Source of the DNA: Limanda limanda
Taxonomy: Eukaryota > Chordata > Actinopteri > Pleuronectiformes > Pleuronectidae
DNA: 64,000 nt
Assembly: GCF_963576545.1 (NCBI RefSeq)
Contig: NC_083639.1
Location: 19,826,118-19,890,117 of the forward strand
Direction: 5' to 3'
Shown here: in pieces, positions 60,701 through 64,000 of the stretch
How the letters are laid out: the number at the start of each line of letters is the position of its first letter
How positions within the stretch are numbered: position 1 is the first letter of the stretch
The notes under the pieces: model-generated
Told to the model about the DNA's origin: nothing
The model's input: only the letters and a program-made list of their open reading frames with translations
Database searches by the model: none
Translations under genes and position numbers: made by a program

Positions 60701-63481
60701 AAAGACTGTCACGCTGCCGCAGGGTGAACTTTTCATTTCATCCTTATTAGCCGAGTTTTCACTCACAGAATGAAATTTTAATCAAAGAGCGTGAGTTTTC
60801 CGCTTTTTGTTGACCTCTGTTTTTCACCAAGTTTTTCCTCGAGGTTGAAGTGTGTGTTGAATGAAAAGCATTCTGCTGCAACACCACATGATTAAATCCA
60901 GGCTGAATGCAAAGTTACCTTAGAGACTATGACACTGGTTCATTCATTCGTTTGTGCTACTTTCTTTTTTCTGGAACGCGTGTGTCTACACCTCTGGCAG
61001 CTCCCAGTCAGCCCCCGGGGAATATCGAGTGGAGTCTGACCAACTCGAAGATCTTTCTAAACTGGGAACATGTCAAGGCGATGGAAAATGAGTCTGAGGT
61101 GACAGGATACAAGGTGAGTTTGTCAGAGTAATAACAGAAACTCCACAACTGGGGAAACAAATAGAGCTCCAGCTGCTGTCATCCCAATAAATGGCTTTCT
61201 CATTGCAGTGGACAGATAGACCTCGACACTCCAGTGTTACATTATGGATTGGCCCTGTCTGGCCTTTCAAAATTAAAAGATCTGTTCCAGGTGATAAAAT
61301 GAAAGGTGTCGTGCCTCAGAGGGAATTTAGCTCCTAGCAACCGCTACAGCAATGCTTCATGTTTGATCCTCTTTGCATATACGTATGTGTAATAAAAACA
61401 CTGCTTTGATAATGCTTTGTATGTGTGTGTGTGGGTGTGTGTGTGTGTGTGTTTGTACAGATGTCTTTGTGAGGACAATTTTGAGCTCACAACCTACAGA
61501 GTGAGGACATTTTGGCTGTTCCTCACTTTCTGACCCACTTTTTCAGGGTTAAGACTTGGTTTTAGGGTTAGTGTTAGAATTAGGTTTAGGTTGGGGTAAG
61601 GATTAGGCATTAAGTTGTGATGGTTAAGGTTAGGGTAAGGGGCTAGGGAATGTATTATGTCAATGAGTGTCCCCACTAAGATAGATGTACAAATGTGTGT
61701 GTGTTCTCAGTAGATAGGAAGCTCTGCTCATTTAATGATATGATTTAATGATGGAAGTCTTTTGTTGAGCTCTTGCTGTAAGGGAGCGTGTGTTTGCATG
61801 TAGATAGTAATAGTGAAATATGAATTGAAAGATTTTTTAACCGTGTCCGGGTTTTTAAAAATGAATTATGAAGTGTAGCTCTCTTTCCTCTGAGTTTCTT
61901 TTGAACGACACAATAAAACATGTTTCTACATTTTGATGAATATAAAATAATAAAGCTAATAGAGTAAAACTAATAAAAGAAATGTCCGGATTAGTTGTTT
62001 AGAAATCTCTGTGTTCCTCCAGGCTGAGTCACCAGGCCAAACCTGAGCCGCACAAGACAGTTTGAAATCTCCAGAGAGATATAACAAAATTTTGACTGCA
62101 CACATTTTCCCTGCCTTCAGGATTTGGTTTTTATTCACACAGGGAATAAGTATATTGAATGAAGTCGTACATTCCTCTGCTGAACAGTAATAAAGGTTTC
62201 ATTTCTCACTGAGAAACGAGGTGTTCACCTTCAGATTCGTTTTGTCCGCCTCCAGGTTGTGTATCGTCAGAGCTGGCAGGGCAGGACCACTGTGCTGGAA
62301 ACCAATAAGACCAGTGTGGAGCTGCAGATCCCTTCCGGCGAGGACTACCTCATTGAGATCAAAGCTCTGACCAAAGGGGGTGACGGCACCAGCAGCGGCC
62401 CCATCCGCATACCAAAGATGTCCAGTAAGTTCCCAGCAGCCGGCAGCATGCAAGATGATCAGAGCTGGGATTGAGCAGAGCAGCAGTGGGATGGGAGCAC
62501 TGAGTGTGACTAATCCCCAGTGAGAGTGATGCTGTTTATCAGTAGTACCATTACTGTAGCTTGAACAAAACCTTCACAATTCACATATAATGAGACTGCA
62601 CTGAGCAGGGTGAGGGTAGAAAAAGTTATTTTAATAGAAAGATGTGTCTCAGTCTGTCAGCGAGCAGGGTGTCTCATAAATGAGTTCAAGATTTTGGGAA
62701 ACACGTTTAAAAGCTTTCTCCCTGAGAAAAATGGAATAAGAATGTAGTTTTTCCGGTTTAGCAGACAGACTTAAAGCAGTTAGGAAACAGACAGTTTAGT
62801 TGTATTCAGTGTTCAAACATTCATCCCTGTCAGCACATCTGAAGCTACAAAAAATTCACGAAATGTATTGTGCGTACAAAGAAATTGCGGCGATGTTATT
62901 TTAAGTAGGAGTTATATTCCCGAGCTAATTCTTGATTAACTCAACAACTAAATACAAAAAGTAATGTAGCAGTGAATAAGTGTATTTTCTAAATACTGGT
63001 CTCTTCCGTGTTTCTCGCTTAGGATACTCATTAGGTTATCATGAAGGTAGCGTCATGATAACCCTTTAGAAAGCCCTTTTTTCAACTTAATGCTCCTATA
63101 TTTCCTGAATTTCTTGGCGATAAAGGAACAATTATTGTTTGTAGAAACTTCTTTGTCAAATTTGTTTGTTTAGTTTTTTTATATATCACTGAGTTTTTCA
63201 TTTTCAATTATTTTGAAAATATAAATAAATTTAGAATACAGTTATATCAGCCATTAAAACAAAACAACATCAAATCTCTTTTTAATTCTATCCAGTTTAT
63301 CCTCCTTGAAGGCTATTAAGATGTTTTCTTTATCACTAAAATGATAAACAAAGTGTTTATGACTGCTTATATTCATATTTGTCTTTTCTTCGCAGGTCTT
63401 AACTCAAAGGGATGTGTGTGCCCAGTTTCAATGAAGACCTGCTGTTCCATAATGTTTATATTTTCTATGTTTGTTTTGTAG
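18144..63481 (+). CDS. cntn6: Contactin, complete spliced gene (CNTN3/4/6 subgroup, probably contactin-6)
   Basis: Contactins are GPI-anchored adhesion molecules on the outer face of neuronal membranes; they act in axon guidance, synapse formation and neuron-glia contact. Twenty-two exons join in frame to 1,024 codons plus TAG, close to the family's usual ~1,020-1,040 residues. Domains: signal peptide ~1-20, Ig1 ~21-121, Ig2 ~122-221, Ig3 ~222-317, Ig4 ~318-408, Ig5 ~409-501, Ig6 ~502-598, FN1 ~599-701, FN2 ~702-803, FN3 ~804-902, FN4 ~903-996, GPI signal ~997-1024. All six Ig cysteine pairs are seen (e.g. INCKAK with YQCIATN; LPCEV with YVCMV). Family signatures include [33 protein letters not shown] and [22 protein letters not shown]6-like details, compared from memory: [46 protein letters not shown]3-like details also occur: [22 protein letters not shown]. 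Contactin identity is near certain; the paralogue is about 0.6. Confidence 0.97.
19596..19637. repeat. (GT)n microsatellite
   Basis: GT run with one GG interruption. Confidence 0.95.
19847..19939. repeat. (GAT)n trinucleotide repeat, 31 units
   Basis: An uninterrupted 93-bp GAT run. On the reverse strand one frame reads as a run of histidine codons; this is an artefact and not a gene. Confidence 0.97.
20172..20212. repeat. Perfect 14-bp inverted repeat with TAATTA cores
   Basis: CACAGGAGTAATTA (20172-20185) and its exact reverse complement (20199-20212) flank a 13-nt spacer. Each arm contains a TAATTA-type homeodomain core. It could form a hairpin or bind paired homeodomain proteins; function is unknown. 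Confidence 0.8.
20261..20292. repeat. (CA)n microsatellite
   Basis: A CA-rich run interrupted once by AG. Confidence 0.9.
20987..21110 (+). CDS. cntn6: Contactin coding exon 2: Ig1, first half
   Basis: Residues 21-62. It contains [10 protein letters not shown], the family's N-terminal Ig1 strand, then the first Ig1 cysteine (INCKAKGNP) and PHYR just before the core tryptophan. The acceptor is acccag after a long T tract and the donor AG|gtaatt. Entry is in phase 1 and exit in phase 2. A second AG two bases downstream of the chosen acceptor would break the frame. Confidence 0.95.
21316..21494 (+). CDS. cntn6: Contactin coding exon 3: Ig1, second half
   Basis: Residues 62-122. The core tryptophan comes at the start (RWKVDG), then [10 protein letters not shown], the second Ig1 cysteine in [12 protein letters not shown], and TIVSREAK, a motif typical of contactins. 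Phase 2 in, phase 1 out. The acceptor is catccacag and the donor T|gtgagt. Confidence 0.96.
21495..23098 (+). other. cntn6: Contactin intron between exons 3 and 4
   Basis: Holds a short dispersed-repeat fragment at 21602-21640 and otherwise unremarkable non-coding DNA. Confidence 0.7.
21602..21640 (-). mobile_element. Short dispersed-repeat fragment
   Basis: TTATTGTAAGTCGCTTTGGA and the next few bases are the reverse complement of the opening of the repeat at 12012 (ATCCAAAGCGACTTACAATA). The fragment is too short to assign to a family. Confidence 0.6.
23099..23194 (+). CDS. cntn6: Contactin coding exon 4: Ig2, first half
   Basis: Residues 122-154. [20 protein letters not shown] is the Ig2 B-strand region with its cysteine; CGPPPH is a hallmark of contactins. 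Phase 1 in and out. The donor is G|gtacag. Confidence 0.96.
24469..24516. repeat. (GT)n microsatellite
   Basis: About 24 uninterrupted GT units. Confidence 0.95.
25430..25830. repeat. Degenerate minisatellite-like block
   Basis: Recurring words such as GACC, AAACTCC, AACCTC, CTAGAA and CTTCTC in a C/A-rich, G-poor strand suggest an eroded tandem array with units of roughly 20-25 bp. The period is not sharp by eye. Confidence 0.4.
26672..26875 (+). CDS. cntn6: Contactin coding exon 5: Ig2, second half
   Basis: Residues 154-222. Contains YSWIFNG (core tryptophan), [17 protein letters not shown], then [12 protein letters not shown] with the second cysteine and an NYT glycosylation sequon; NAT is a second sequon. 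It ends [11 protein letters not shown]. Phase 1 in and out. The acceptor is gttcag and the donor G|gtaagc. Confidence 0.96.
26876..27419 (+). other. cntn6: Contactin intron between exons 5 and 6
   Basis: A 544-nt intron; no repeat or other feature recognised. Confidence 0.7.
27420..27522 (+). CDS. cntn6: Contactin coding exon 6: Ig3, first half
   Basis: Residues 222-256. [15 protein letters not shown] opens Ig3, followed by [13 protein letters not shown] with the first cysteine. At the exon 5/6 junction the frame reads D-V-V-M-G-E, where mammalian contactins, as I recall them, read D-G-V-M-G-E. Phase 1 in, phase 2 out. The donor is AA|gtaagt. Confidence 0.95.
27707..27891 (+). CDS. cntn6: Contactin coding exon 7: Ig3, second half
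   Basis: Residues 256-318. [18 protein letters not shown] carries the core tryptophan, followed by [25 protein letters not shown] (second cysteine) and VARGQLIF. Phase 2 in, phase 1 out. The preceding intron is only 184 nt and includes a short GT run close to the acceptor ctctgcag. Confidence 0.97.
27892..31892 (+). other. cntn6: Contactin intron between exons 7 and 8
   Basis: A 4.0-kb intron with a probable dispersed repeat at about 29775-30240. Otherwise A/T-rich with no recognised feature. Confidence 0.7.
29775..30240. mobile_element. Probable dispersed repeat
   Basis: Starts near TTTTTTCATCTAGATCCATG, a motif I associate with high-copy fish repeats, and ends in GTGGGCGGGGCTAAGTTCGT then CTGGCACCCAGGCTA, which also looks like a transposon end. 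The part from 30050 to 30240 is GC- and CpG-rich against an A/T-rich intron. The two parts may belong to separate elements. Confidence 0.45.
31893..32035 (+). CDS. cntn6: Contactin coding exon 8: Ig4, first half
   Basis: Residues 318-365. [10 protein letters not shown] leads into [18 protein letters not shown] (first Ig4 cysteine) and [14 protein letters not shown] (core tryptophan). Phase 1 in, phase 0 out. The acceptor is tctccacag and the donor GAG|gtaaaa. Confidence 0.96.
32149..32278 (+). CDS. cntn6: Contactin coding exon 9: Ig4, second half
   Basis: Residues 366-409. [20 protein letters not shown] carries the second Ig4 cysteine, then [16 protein letters not shown]. Phase 0 in, phase 1 out. 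It is separated from exon 8 by a 113-nt intron. The donor is G|gtaagc. Confidence 0.96.
32279..32594 (+). other. cntn6: Contactin intron between exons 9 and 10
   Basis: A 316-nt intron; nothing else recognised. Confidence 0.7.
32595..32745 (+). CDS. cntn6: Contactin coding exon 10: Ig5, first half
   Basis: Residues 409-459. [11 protein letters not shown], then [20 protein letters not shown] with the first Ig5 cysteine and core tryptophan, then [10 protein letters not shown]. It is GC-rich compared with the surrounding introns. Phase 1 in, phase 2 out. The donor is AG|gtaagg. Confidence 0.95.
34625..34790 (+). mobile_element. LINE ORF2 C-terminal relic
   Basis: One frame reads [20 protein letters not shown] and then [13 protein letters not shown]. 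This resembles the VPQ.WN.LPE block near the end of LINE ORF2 proteins in fish. An in-frame TAA soon follows, so the copy is dead. It is a short 5'-truncated relic. Confidence 0.7.
35439..35910 (+). mobile_element. LINE 3' end: ORF2 tail plus 3' UTR
   Basis: A 43-codon frame ends at TAG 35568-35570 and reads [16 protein letters not shown], then [19 protein letters not shown] plus LKTYL..RAF is the typical C-terminal signature of LINE ORF2 proteins. A long 3' tail follows and ends near 35910 in TTTAAAGCGCTTTGTGCTGC and GGTGCGATACAATTAA, the usual LINE 3' motif. It is heavily 5'-truncated and belongs to a different family from the relic at 34.6 kb. Confidence 0.8.
37203..37402 (+). mobile_element. 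LINE or SINE 3' tail relic
   Basis: Contains GGCCGCCCATATTGAGTCTG, GTTCTGCTCGAGGTTTCCCT, CACCGTCGCCAAACG, TCATTGTGAGAACATTTGAG and an ending like GATTTGGAGCAATACAAATA. This order is the well-known 3' tail of an abundant teleost retroposon family. Confidence 0.75.
37550..37640. mobile_element. Possible dispersed repeat fragment
   Basis: CAATTTCAACTTTATTTGTC and CCTGAAGGGCAATTGGTTTT resemble a common fish repeat end. Too short and diverged to classify. Confidence 0.4.
38388..38515 (+). CDS. cntn6: Contactin coding exon 11: Ig5, second half
   Basis: Residues 459-502. [20 protein letters not shown], then [19 protein letters not shown], with the second cysteine and an NIS sequon. Phase 2 in, phase 1 out. 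The donor G|gtattt is the weakest in the gene. A 5.6-kb intron precedes it. Confidence 0.95.
38516..39085 (+). other. cntn6: Contactin intron between exons 11 and 12
   Basis: A 570-nt intron; nothing else recognised. Confidence 0.7.
39086..39258 (+). CDS. cntn6: Contactin coding exon 12: Ig6, first half
   Basis: Residues 502-559. [19 protein letters not shown], then [10 protein letters not shown] (first cysteine), [12 protein letters not shown] (core tryptophan) and HFEMIGG. Phase 1 in, phase 0 out. The donor is GGG|gtatgt. Confidence 0.96.
39629..39701. repeat. (TA)n microsatellite
   Basis: About 73 bp of alternating TA with one phase slip at 39666-39667. Able to extrude a cruciform and likely unstable. 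Confidence 0.95.
39881..40010. mobile_element. Possible pogo/Tigger-like DNA transposon end
   Basis: CAGTGGACACCGGATATAGC then GATCACGGATATAGCGATCA resembles the terminal repeats of pogo/Tigger elements, which repeat a TATAGCGATCA-like word. A related word (GGTTATAGTGATCAGTAGGT) recurs at about 39988. No matching far end was found, so the copy seems truncated. Confidence 0.45.
40655..40780. mobile_element. Probable dispersed repeat fragment
   Basis: CTCATTGAGATTAAGAATCT and GGGAGACCTTGCAAAAATAG, then GCAGCAGCAC, match a repeat pattern I associate with teleost introns. Family unknown. Confidence 0.45.
41885..42002 (+). CDS. cntn6: Contactin coding exon 13: Ig6, second half
   Basis: Residues 560-599. 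[20 protein letters not shown] is one of the most conserved contactin blocks and holds the second cysteine; then [11 protein letters not shown]. Phase 0 in, phase 1 out. The acceptor is gtcatcag and the donor G|gtacgc. Confidence 0.97.
42003..44693 (+). other. cntn6: Contactin intron between exons 13 and 14
   Basis: Holds a MITE-like element at 42476-42702 and a short C tract near 42930. A/T-rich with no other feature recognised. Confidence 0.7.
42476..42702. mobile_element. MITE-like element with terminal inverted repeats, copy 1
   Basis: The left end TTTAAAGGGATAATTCA and right end TGAACTATCCCTTTTA are imperfect inverted repeats. The inside reads CCCTCATTATCTTCTCACTA, CTATGTCGATGGAGGG, CAATACAATTGAAGTAACTG and CACTTCTTCAAAGTTAA. 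The same internal words in the same order recur at 49186, so this is one non-autonomous family. The internal sequence shows no coding capacity. Confidence 0.8.
44694..44852 (+). CDS. cntn6: Contactin coding exon 14: FN1, first half
   Basis: Residues 599-652. [20 protein letters not shown], then [20 protein letters not shown] and GWQTVRT: the first fibronectin III repeat with its core tryptophan and the family DNHSP motif. Phase 1 in and out. The donor is G|gtaaca. Confidence 0.96.
44853..46292 (+). other. cntn6: Contactin intron between exons 14 and 15
   Basis: A 1.4-kb intron, A/T-rich; nothing else recognised. Confidence 0.7.
46293..46442 (+). CDS. cntn6: Contactin coding exon 15: FN1, second half
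   Basis: Residues 652-702. [20 protein letters not shown] is the F-strand tyrosine region of FN1, followed by [17 protein letters not shown]. Phase 1 in and out. The donor is G|gtatcc. Confidence 0.96.
46443..47087 (+). other. cntn6: Contactin intron between exons 15 and 16
   Basis: A 645-nt intron with an interrupted (GT)n run at 46641-46677. Confidence 0.75.
47088..47158 (+). CDS. cntn6: Contactin coding exon 16: FN2 start (short exon)
   Basis: Residues 702-725. [20 protein letters not shown] then IIWE; GGGG followed by ELVI.W is diagnostic of contactin FN2. It contains an NVS sequon. At 71 nt it is the shortest internal exon, so it is easy for gene finders to miss. Phase 1 in, phase 0 out. 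The donor is GAG|gtaaga. Confidence 0.95.
47159..47531 (+). other. cntn6: Contactin intron between exons 16 and 17
   Basis: A 373-nt intron; nothing else recognised. Confidence 0.7.
47532..47766 (+). CDS. cntn6: Contactin coding exon 17: rest of FN2 (longest exon)
   Basis: Residues 726-804. [20 protein letters not shown], then [20 protein letters not shown], then [14 protein letters not shown] and VFSAEE. It carries the FN2 core and an NDS sequon. Phase 0 in, phase 1 out. The donor is G|gtgagt. Confidence 0.97.
47877..47992 (+). CDS. cntn6: Contactin coding exon 18: FN3, first half
   Basis: Residues 804-842. [20 protein letters not shown] then VYWEPVPSR and IIAYE. The acceptor ctcttaag has an A before its AG, which is weaker than most here, and a second AG follows two bases later; only the first keeps frame. 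Phase 1 in, phase 0 out. The donor is GAG|gtatgt. Confidence 0.94.
48790..49160. mobile_element. Dispersed repeat family A, copy 1
   Basis: Contains AGATCACATGTTTG, ACAGCACATCGAGA, GTCTGCTCTCATCA, GACATCTTGGTTGCTGTC and CACTCGGACATTTGCGTTC. The same words in the same order recur at 58.3-58.6 kb. A 145-codon open frame crosses it and is judged spurious. Confidence 0.75.
49186..49400. mobile_element. MITE-like element, copy 2
   Basis: GAGATAGTTCAATGAAAAAT opens it, then CCCTCATTATCGACTCACCA, CTATGCCGACGGAGGGG, AATACAATTGAAGTAATTGA and CCACTTCTTCATAGTTAA, parallel to the copy at 42476. The right terminal repeat is lost or diverged. Confidence 0.75.
50370..50590. mobile_element. Degenerate dispersed repeat
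   Basis: CCATCTATCATGATCAGGGT, CCTCCAGCTCCTCCTGGGAG, CCCAGAGGTGTTTCCAGGTT and GTCTGGAAATCCTCCACA follow a pattern I recognise from high-copy fish repeats, where CpG-rich versions are common. This copy appears CpG-decayed and old. Confidence 0.5.
51300..51430 (+). mobile_element. LINE reverse-transcriptase fragment
   Basis: One frame reads [20 protein letters not shown] then LFSLSILYF. This is a decayed form of the conserved reverse-transcriptase block GVPQGSVLGPILF.LY, with G-to-V and GS-to-VL changes that would spoil the motif. Only this block is recognisable; the rest of the element is missing or eroded. Confidence 0.75.
52887..53140 (+). mobile_element. tRNA-derived SINE, copy 2
   Basis: An A-box-like TGGCTCAGGAGGTGG and B-box-like GGGTCGCTGTCGATCCC lie about 30 bp apart, as in tRNA promoters. 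A body follows with GTGTCCTTTGGCAAAATACT and AATTGCCCC, and a tail with AGACTAGAAAAGTGCTTTAT. It is the same family as the copy at 9067. Confidence 0.85.
53190..53340. repeat. AATATTAC-type minisatellite, copy 2
   Basis: Degenerate units like GACTTTACTCTCGTAATATT, ending CCATAATACTCTGTCGTAAT. Related to the block at 13920-14110. It lies about 50 bp after the SINE. Confidence 0.7.
56350..56680. repeat. Nested tandem repeat array
   Basis: A 44-45-bp unit (TTCAAAGTAAAGTCCAACAT then ATTTACTGTTTAGATTAAGA) occurs about three and a half times between 56515 and 56665. A second word pair (AGTTCAGAGAGAGGCTGATA then TGCCT) occurs at about 56356 and 56450. AACATT.TCACTGTGGAAG occurs at both ends (about 56381 and 56650), so the short unit sits inside a longer duplication. 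Confidence 0.8.
57798..57978 (+). CDS. cntn6: Contactin coding exon 19: FN3, second half
   Basis: Residues 843-903. [20 protein letters not shown], then [20 protein letters not shown] and NVTTKK. NTT and NVT sequons are present. Phase 0 in, phase 1 out. It lies 9.8 kb from exon 18, so FN3 spans the largest intron of the gene. Confidence 0.96.
58240..58660. mobile_element. Dispersed repeat family A, copy 2
   Basis: AAGATCACATGTTTTTTATT, ACAGCACATTGACA, GTCTGCTCTCATCA, CATCTTTGTTGATGTCTTC and CACCTGGACATTTGCGTTC match the copy at 48790-49160 in order. The spacing differs, so one copy has deletions. Confidence 0.75.
58901..58924. repeat. (CA)n microsatellite
   Basis: About 12 CA units. Confidence 0.9.
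59724..59797. repeat. Exact 37-bp tandem duplication
   Basis: 59724-59760 and 59761-59797 are identical, both starting ATTAATCACATTAATAAGGG and ending TTTCCTA. No mismatch is seen, so the duplication is recent or an assembly artefact. Confidence 0.95.
61001..61113 (+). CDS. cntn6: Contactin coding exon 20: FN4, first half
   Basis: Residues 903-940. [11 protein letters not shown] then [20 protein letters not shown] and EVTGYK. The exon must start after the ggcag at 60996-61000; the AG six bases later would drop two residues of the conserved PPSQPP. It contains an NES sequon. Phase 1 in, phase 0 out. The donor is AAG|gtgagt. Confidence 0.96.
61421..61454. repeat. (GT)n microsatellite
   Basis: An interrupted GT run directly before the TTAGGG-rich element; that element is again followed by a short GT run at about 61695. 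Confidence 0.9.
61455..61700. mobile_element. Dispersed element with TTAGGG-like core and inverted ends
   Basis: The left end TGTCTTTGTGAGGAC and right end GTCCCCACTAAGATA are imperfect inverted repeats (about 11 of 15 pair). The core has degenerate TTAGGGTTAG / TTAGGTTTAGG words. This combination is familiar from many teleost introns. The core resembles telomere repeat but is too degenerate and short to be a telomere. Confidence 0.7.
62256..62424 (+). CDS. cntn6: Contactin coding exon 21: FN4, second half
   Basis: Residues 941-997. [20 protein letters not shown], then [20 protein letters not shown] and IRIPKMS. It contains an NKT sequon. Phase 0 in, phase 1 out. The donor is A|gtaagt. Confidence 0.96.
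62425..63395 (+). other. cntn6: Contactin intron between exons 21 and 22
   Basis: A 971-nt A/T-rich intron; nothing else recognised. Confidence 0.7.
63396..63481 (+). CDS. cntn6: Contactin coding exon 22: C-terminal GPI signal and stop
   Basis: Residues 997-1024, then TAG at 63479-63481. The exon follows a good pyrimidine tract and cgcag acceptor and reads [18 protein letters not shown], then the hydrophobic end [11 protein letters not shown]. Small residues before the hydrophobic tail (S, N, G) could serve as the GPI attachment site. The tail is short and holds four cysteines, unlike the mammalian tails I recall. SSLNSKG resembles the start of the CNTN6 last exon. Some doubt remains that another final exon is used. 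Confidence 0.82.
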
Positions 63482-64000
63482 CTTCTGATGCCTTCATATT
63501 CAGCTTTGGACATTAGAGTGACTACGGTCTTTGATTTTCTTCTTCTACATGTCAGGTTTGTGGAATGGAGAGTTTCTCAACCCAAACTGAATGATGGGAA
63601 TCGTTCTGACAGGTTGTCAAATGCCCACTAATCCGTGGTTGGACTGTTACTCGTGGGCAACAGTATTTTCATCTGGCTATTTTCAGGACCACTGCCATCC
63701 TCCAGGATGCATTTGATAAACATGGAAAGTTGAATTTCTTATCTTTATTTGTGAAATGAACATGAGCACAGGTTCATGTCCCAGTTTCATGTCTGTTTCC
63801 ACCTTTTCTGCCTCAACCTCCAGATTCTTTCTTGGCTTGATGTGACTCCCATGAATGGTATAGACCCAGAGGTAAAAGTTCTTAGTTCTGTTCATTTGGT
63901 ATTAAAGTGTTGATCCTTGATATTTTGAGTGTATTGTAAACTGATTCAAATACGCTAGAAAATGAAATGACCAATCGACTGCTGGCTATAGCTTCAAGAT
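63482..64000 (+). other. cntn6: Contactin 3' UTR and flank
   Basis: This A/T-rich stretch after the stop has no conserved coding frame. The transcript probably ends soon after the ATTAAA at 63901, but it could run past the window edge. Confidence 0.5.
63901..63906 (+). terminator. cntn6: Candidate poly(A) signal ATTAAA
   Basis: ATTAAA, the commonest variant of AATAAA, lies 420 nt after the stop and is followed by a T/G-rich stretch, as expected for cleavage. I saw no AATAAA between the stop and this point. The motif is short, so chance occurrence is possible. Confidence 0.4.

Larger units (their letters stand above)
57979..61000 (+). other. cntn6: Contactin intron between exons 19 and 20
   Basis: A 3.0-kb intron holding family A copy 2, a (CA)n run and an exact 37-bp duplication. 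No other exon was found. Confidence 0.75.
61114..62255 (+). other. cntn6: Contactin intron between exons 20 and 21
   Basis: A 1.1-kb intron holding a GT run and the TTAGGG-rich element at 61455-61700. Confidence 0.75.

Noticed and set aside
61560..61650. Telomere array
   Set aside because: TTAGGG words are few, degenerate and inside a dispersed element in an intron; not a chromosome end.
1..64000. A novel multi-gene system
   Set aside because: The window holds a single well-known adhesion gene and repeats; nothing supports a new system.

Overview
The window is vertebrate nuclear DNA, almost certainly from a teleost fish. It has small exons with GT-AG introns, many (GT)n, (GAT)n and (TA)n microsatellites, and dispersed repeats of kinds common in ray-finned (percomorph-type) genomes: tRNA-derived SINEs, LINE 3' ends and short elements with terminal inverted repeats. 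I see no bacterial, organellar or phage features.

The only protein-coding gene I can support is a contactin on the + strand. It is a GPI-anchored neuronal cell-adhesion molecule with six Ig domains and four fibronectin III domains. I placed 22 coding exons between 18144 and 63481 by reading frame, splice sites and the family domain plan. All 21 internal introns are GT-AG, and the phases join without a break into 1,024 codons plus a stop. The order is signal peptide, Ig1-Ig6, FN1-FN4, C-terminal GPI signal. Every domain is built from exactly two exons, and all six Ig cysteine pairs are present. Residue patterns place it in the CNTN3/CNTN4/CNTN6 subgroup. I lean to contactin-6 (about 0.6), with contactin-3 the main alternative. 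That judgement uses remembered family sequences, not an alignment.

Layout. 1-18062 is non-coding 5' flank or 5' intron: an A/T-rich degenerate repeat near 6.6 kb, a two-copy tandem duplication at 7.05-7.44 kb, a CpG-rich block with promoter-like motifs at 7.44-8.95 kb, a SINE at 9.07 kb and a dispersed repeat at 12.0 kb. 18063-18204 is the start exon, with a uORF whose stop overlaps the main start codon. 18205-32745 holds exons 1-10 (Ig1 to half of Ig5). 32746-38387 is a 5.6-kb intron with three LINE relics. 38388-47992 holds exons 11-18. 47993-57797 is a 9.8-kb intron rich in dispersed repeats. 57798-63481 holds the last four exons (second half of FN3, FN4, GPI signal), then the 3' UTR with a candidate poly(A) signal at 63901.

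I found no novel multi-gene system. The points worth a second look are regulatory or structural: the uORF/start overlap, the CpG-rich motif cluster, perfect palindromes and hairpins, nested tandem repeats, paired copies of the same repeat family, and an unusually cysteine-rich GPI-signal exon.
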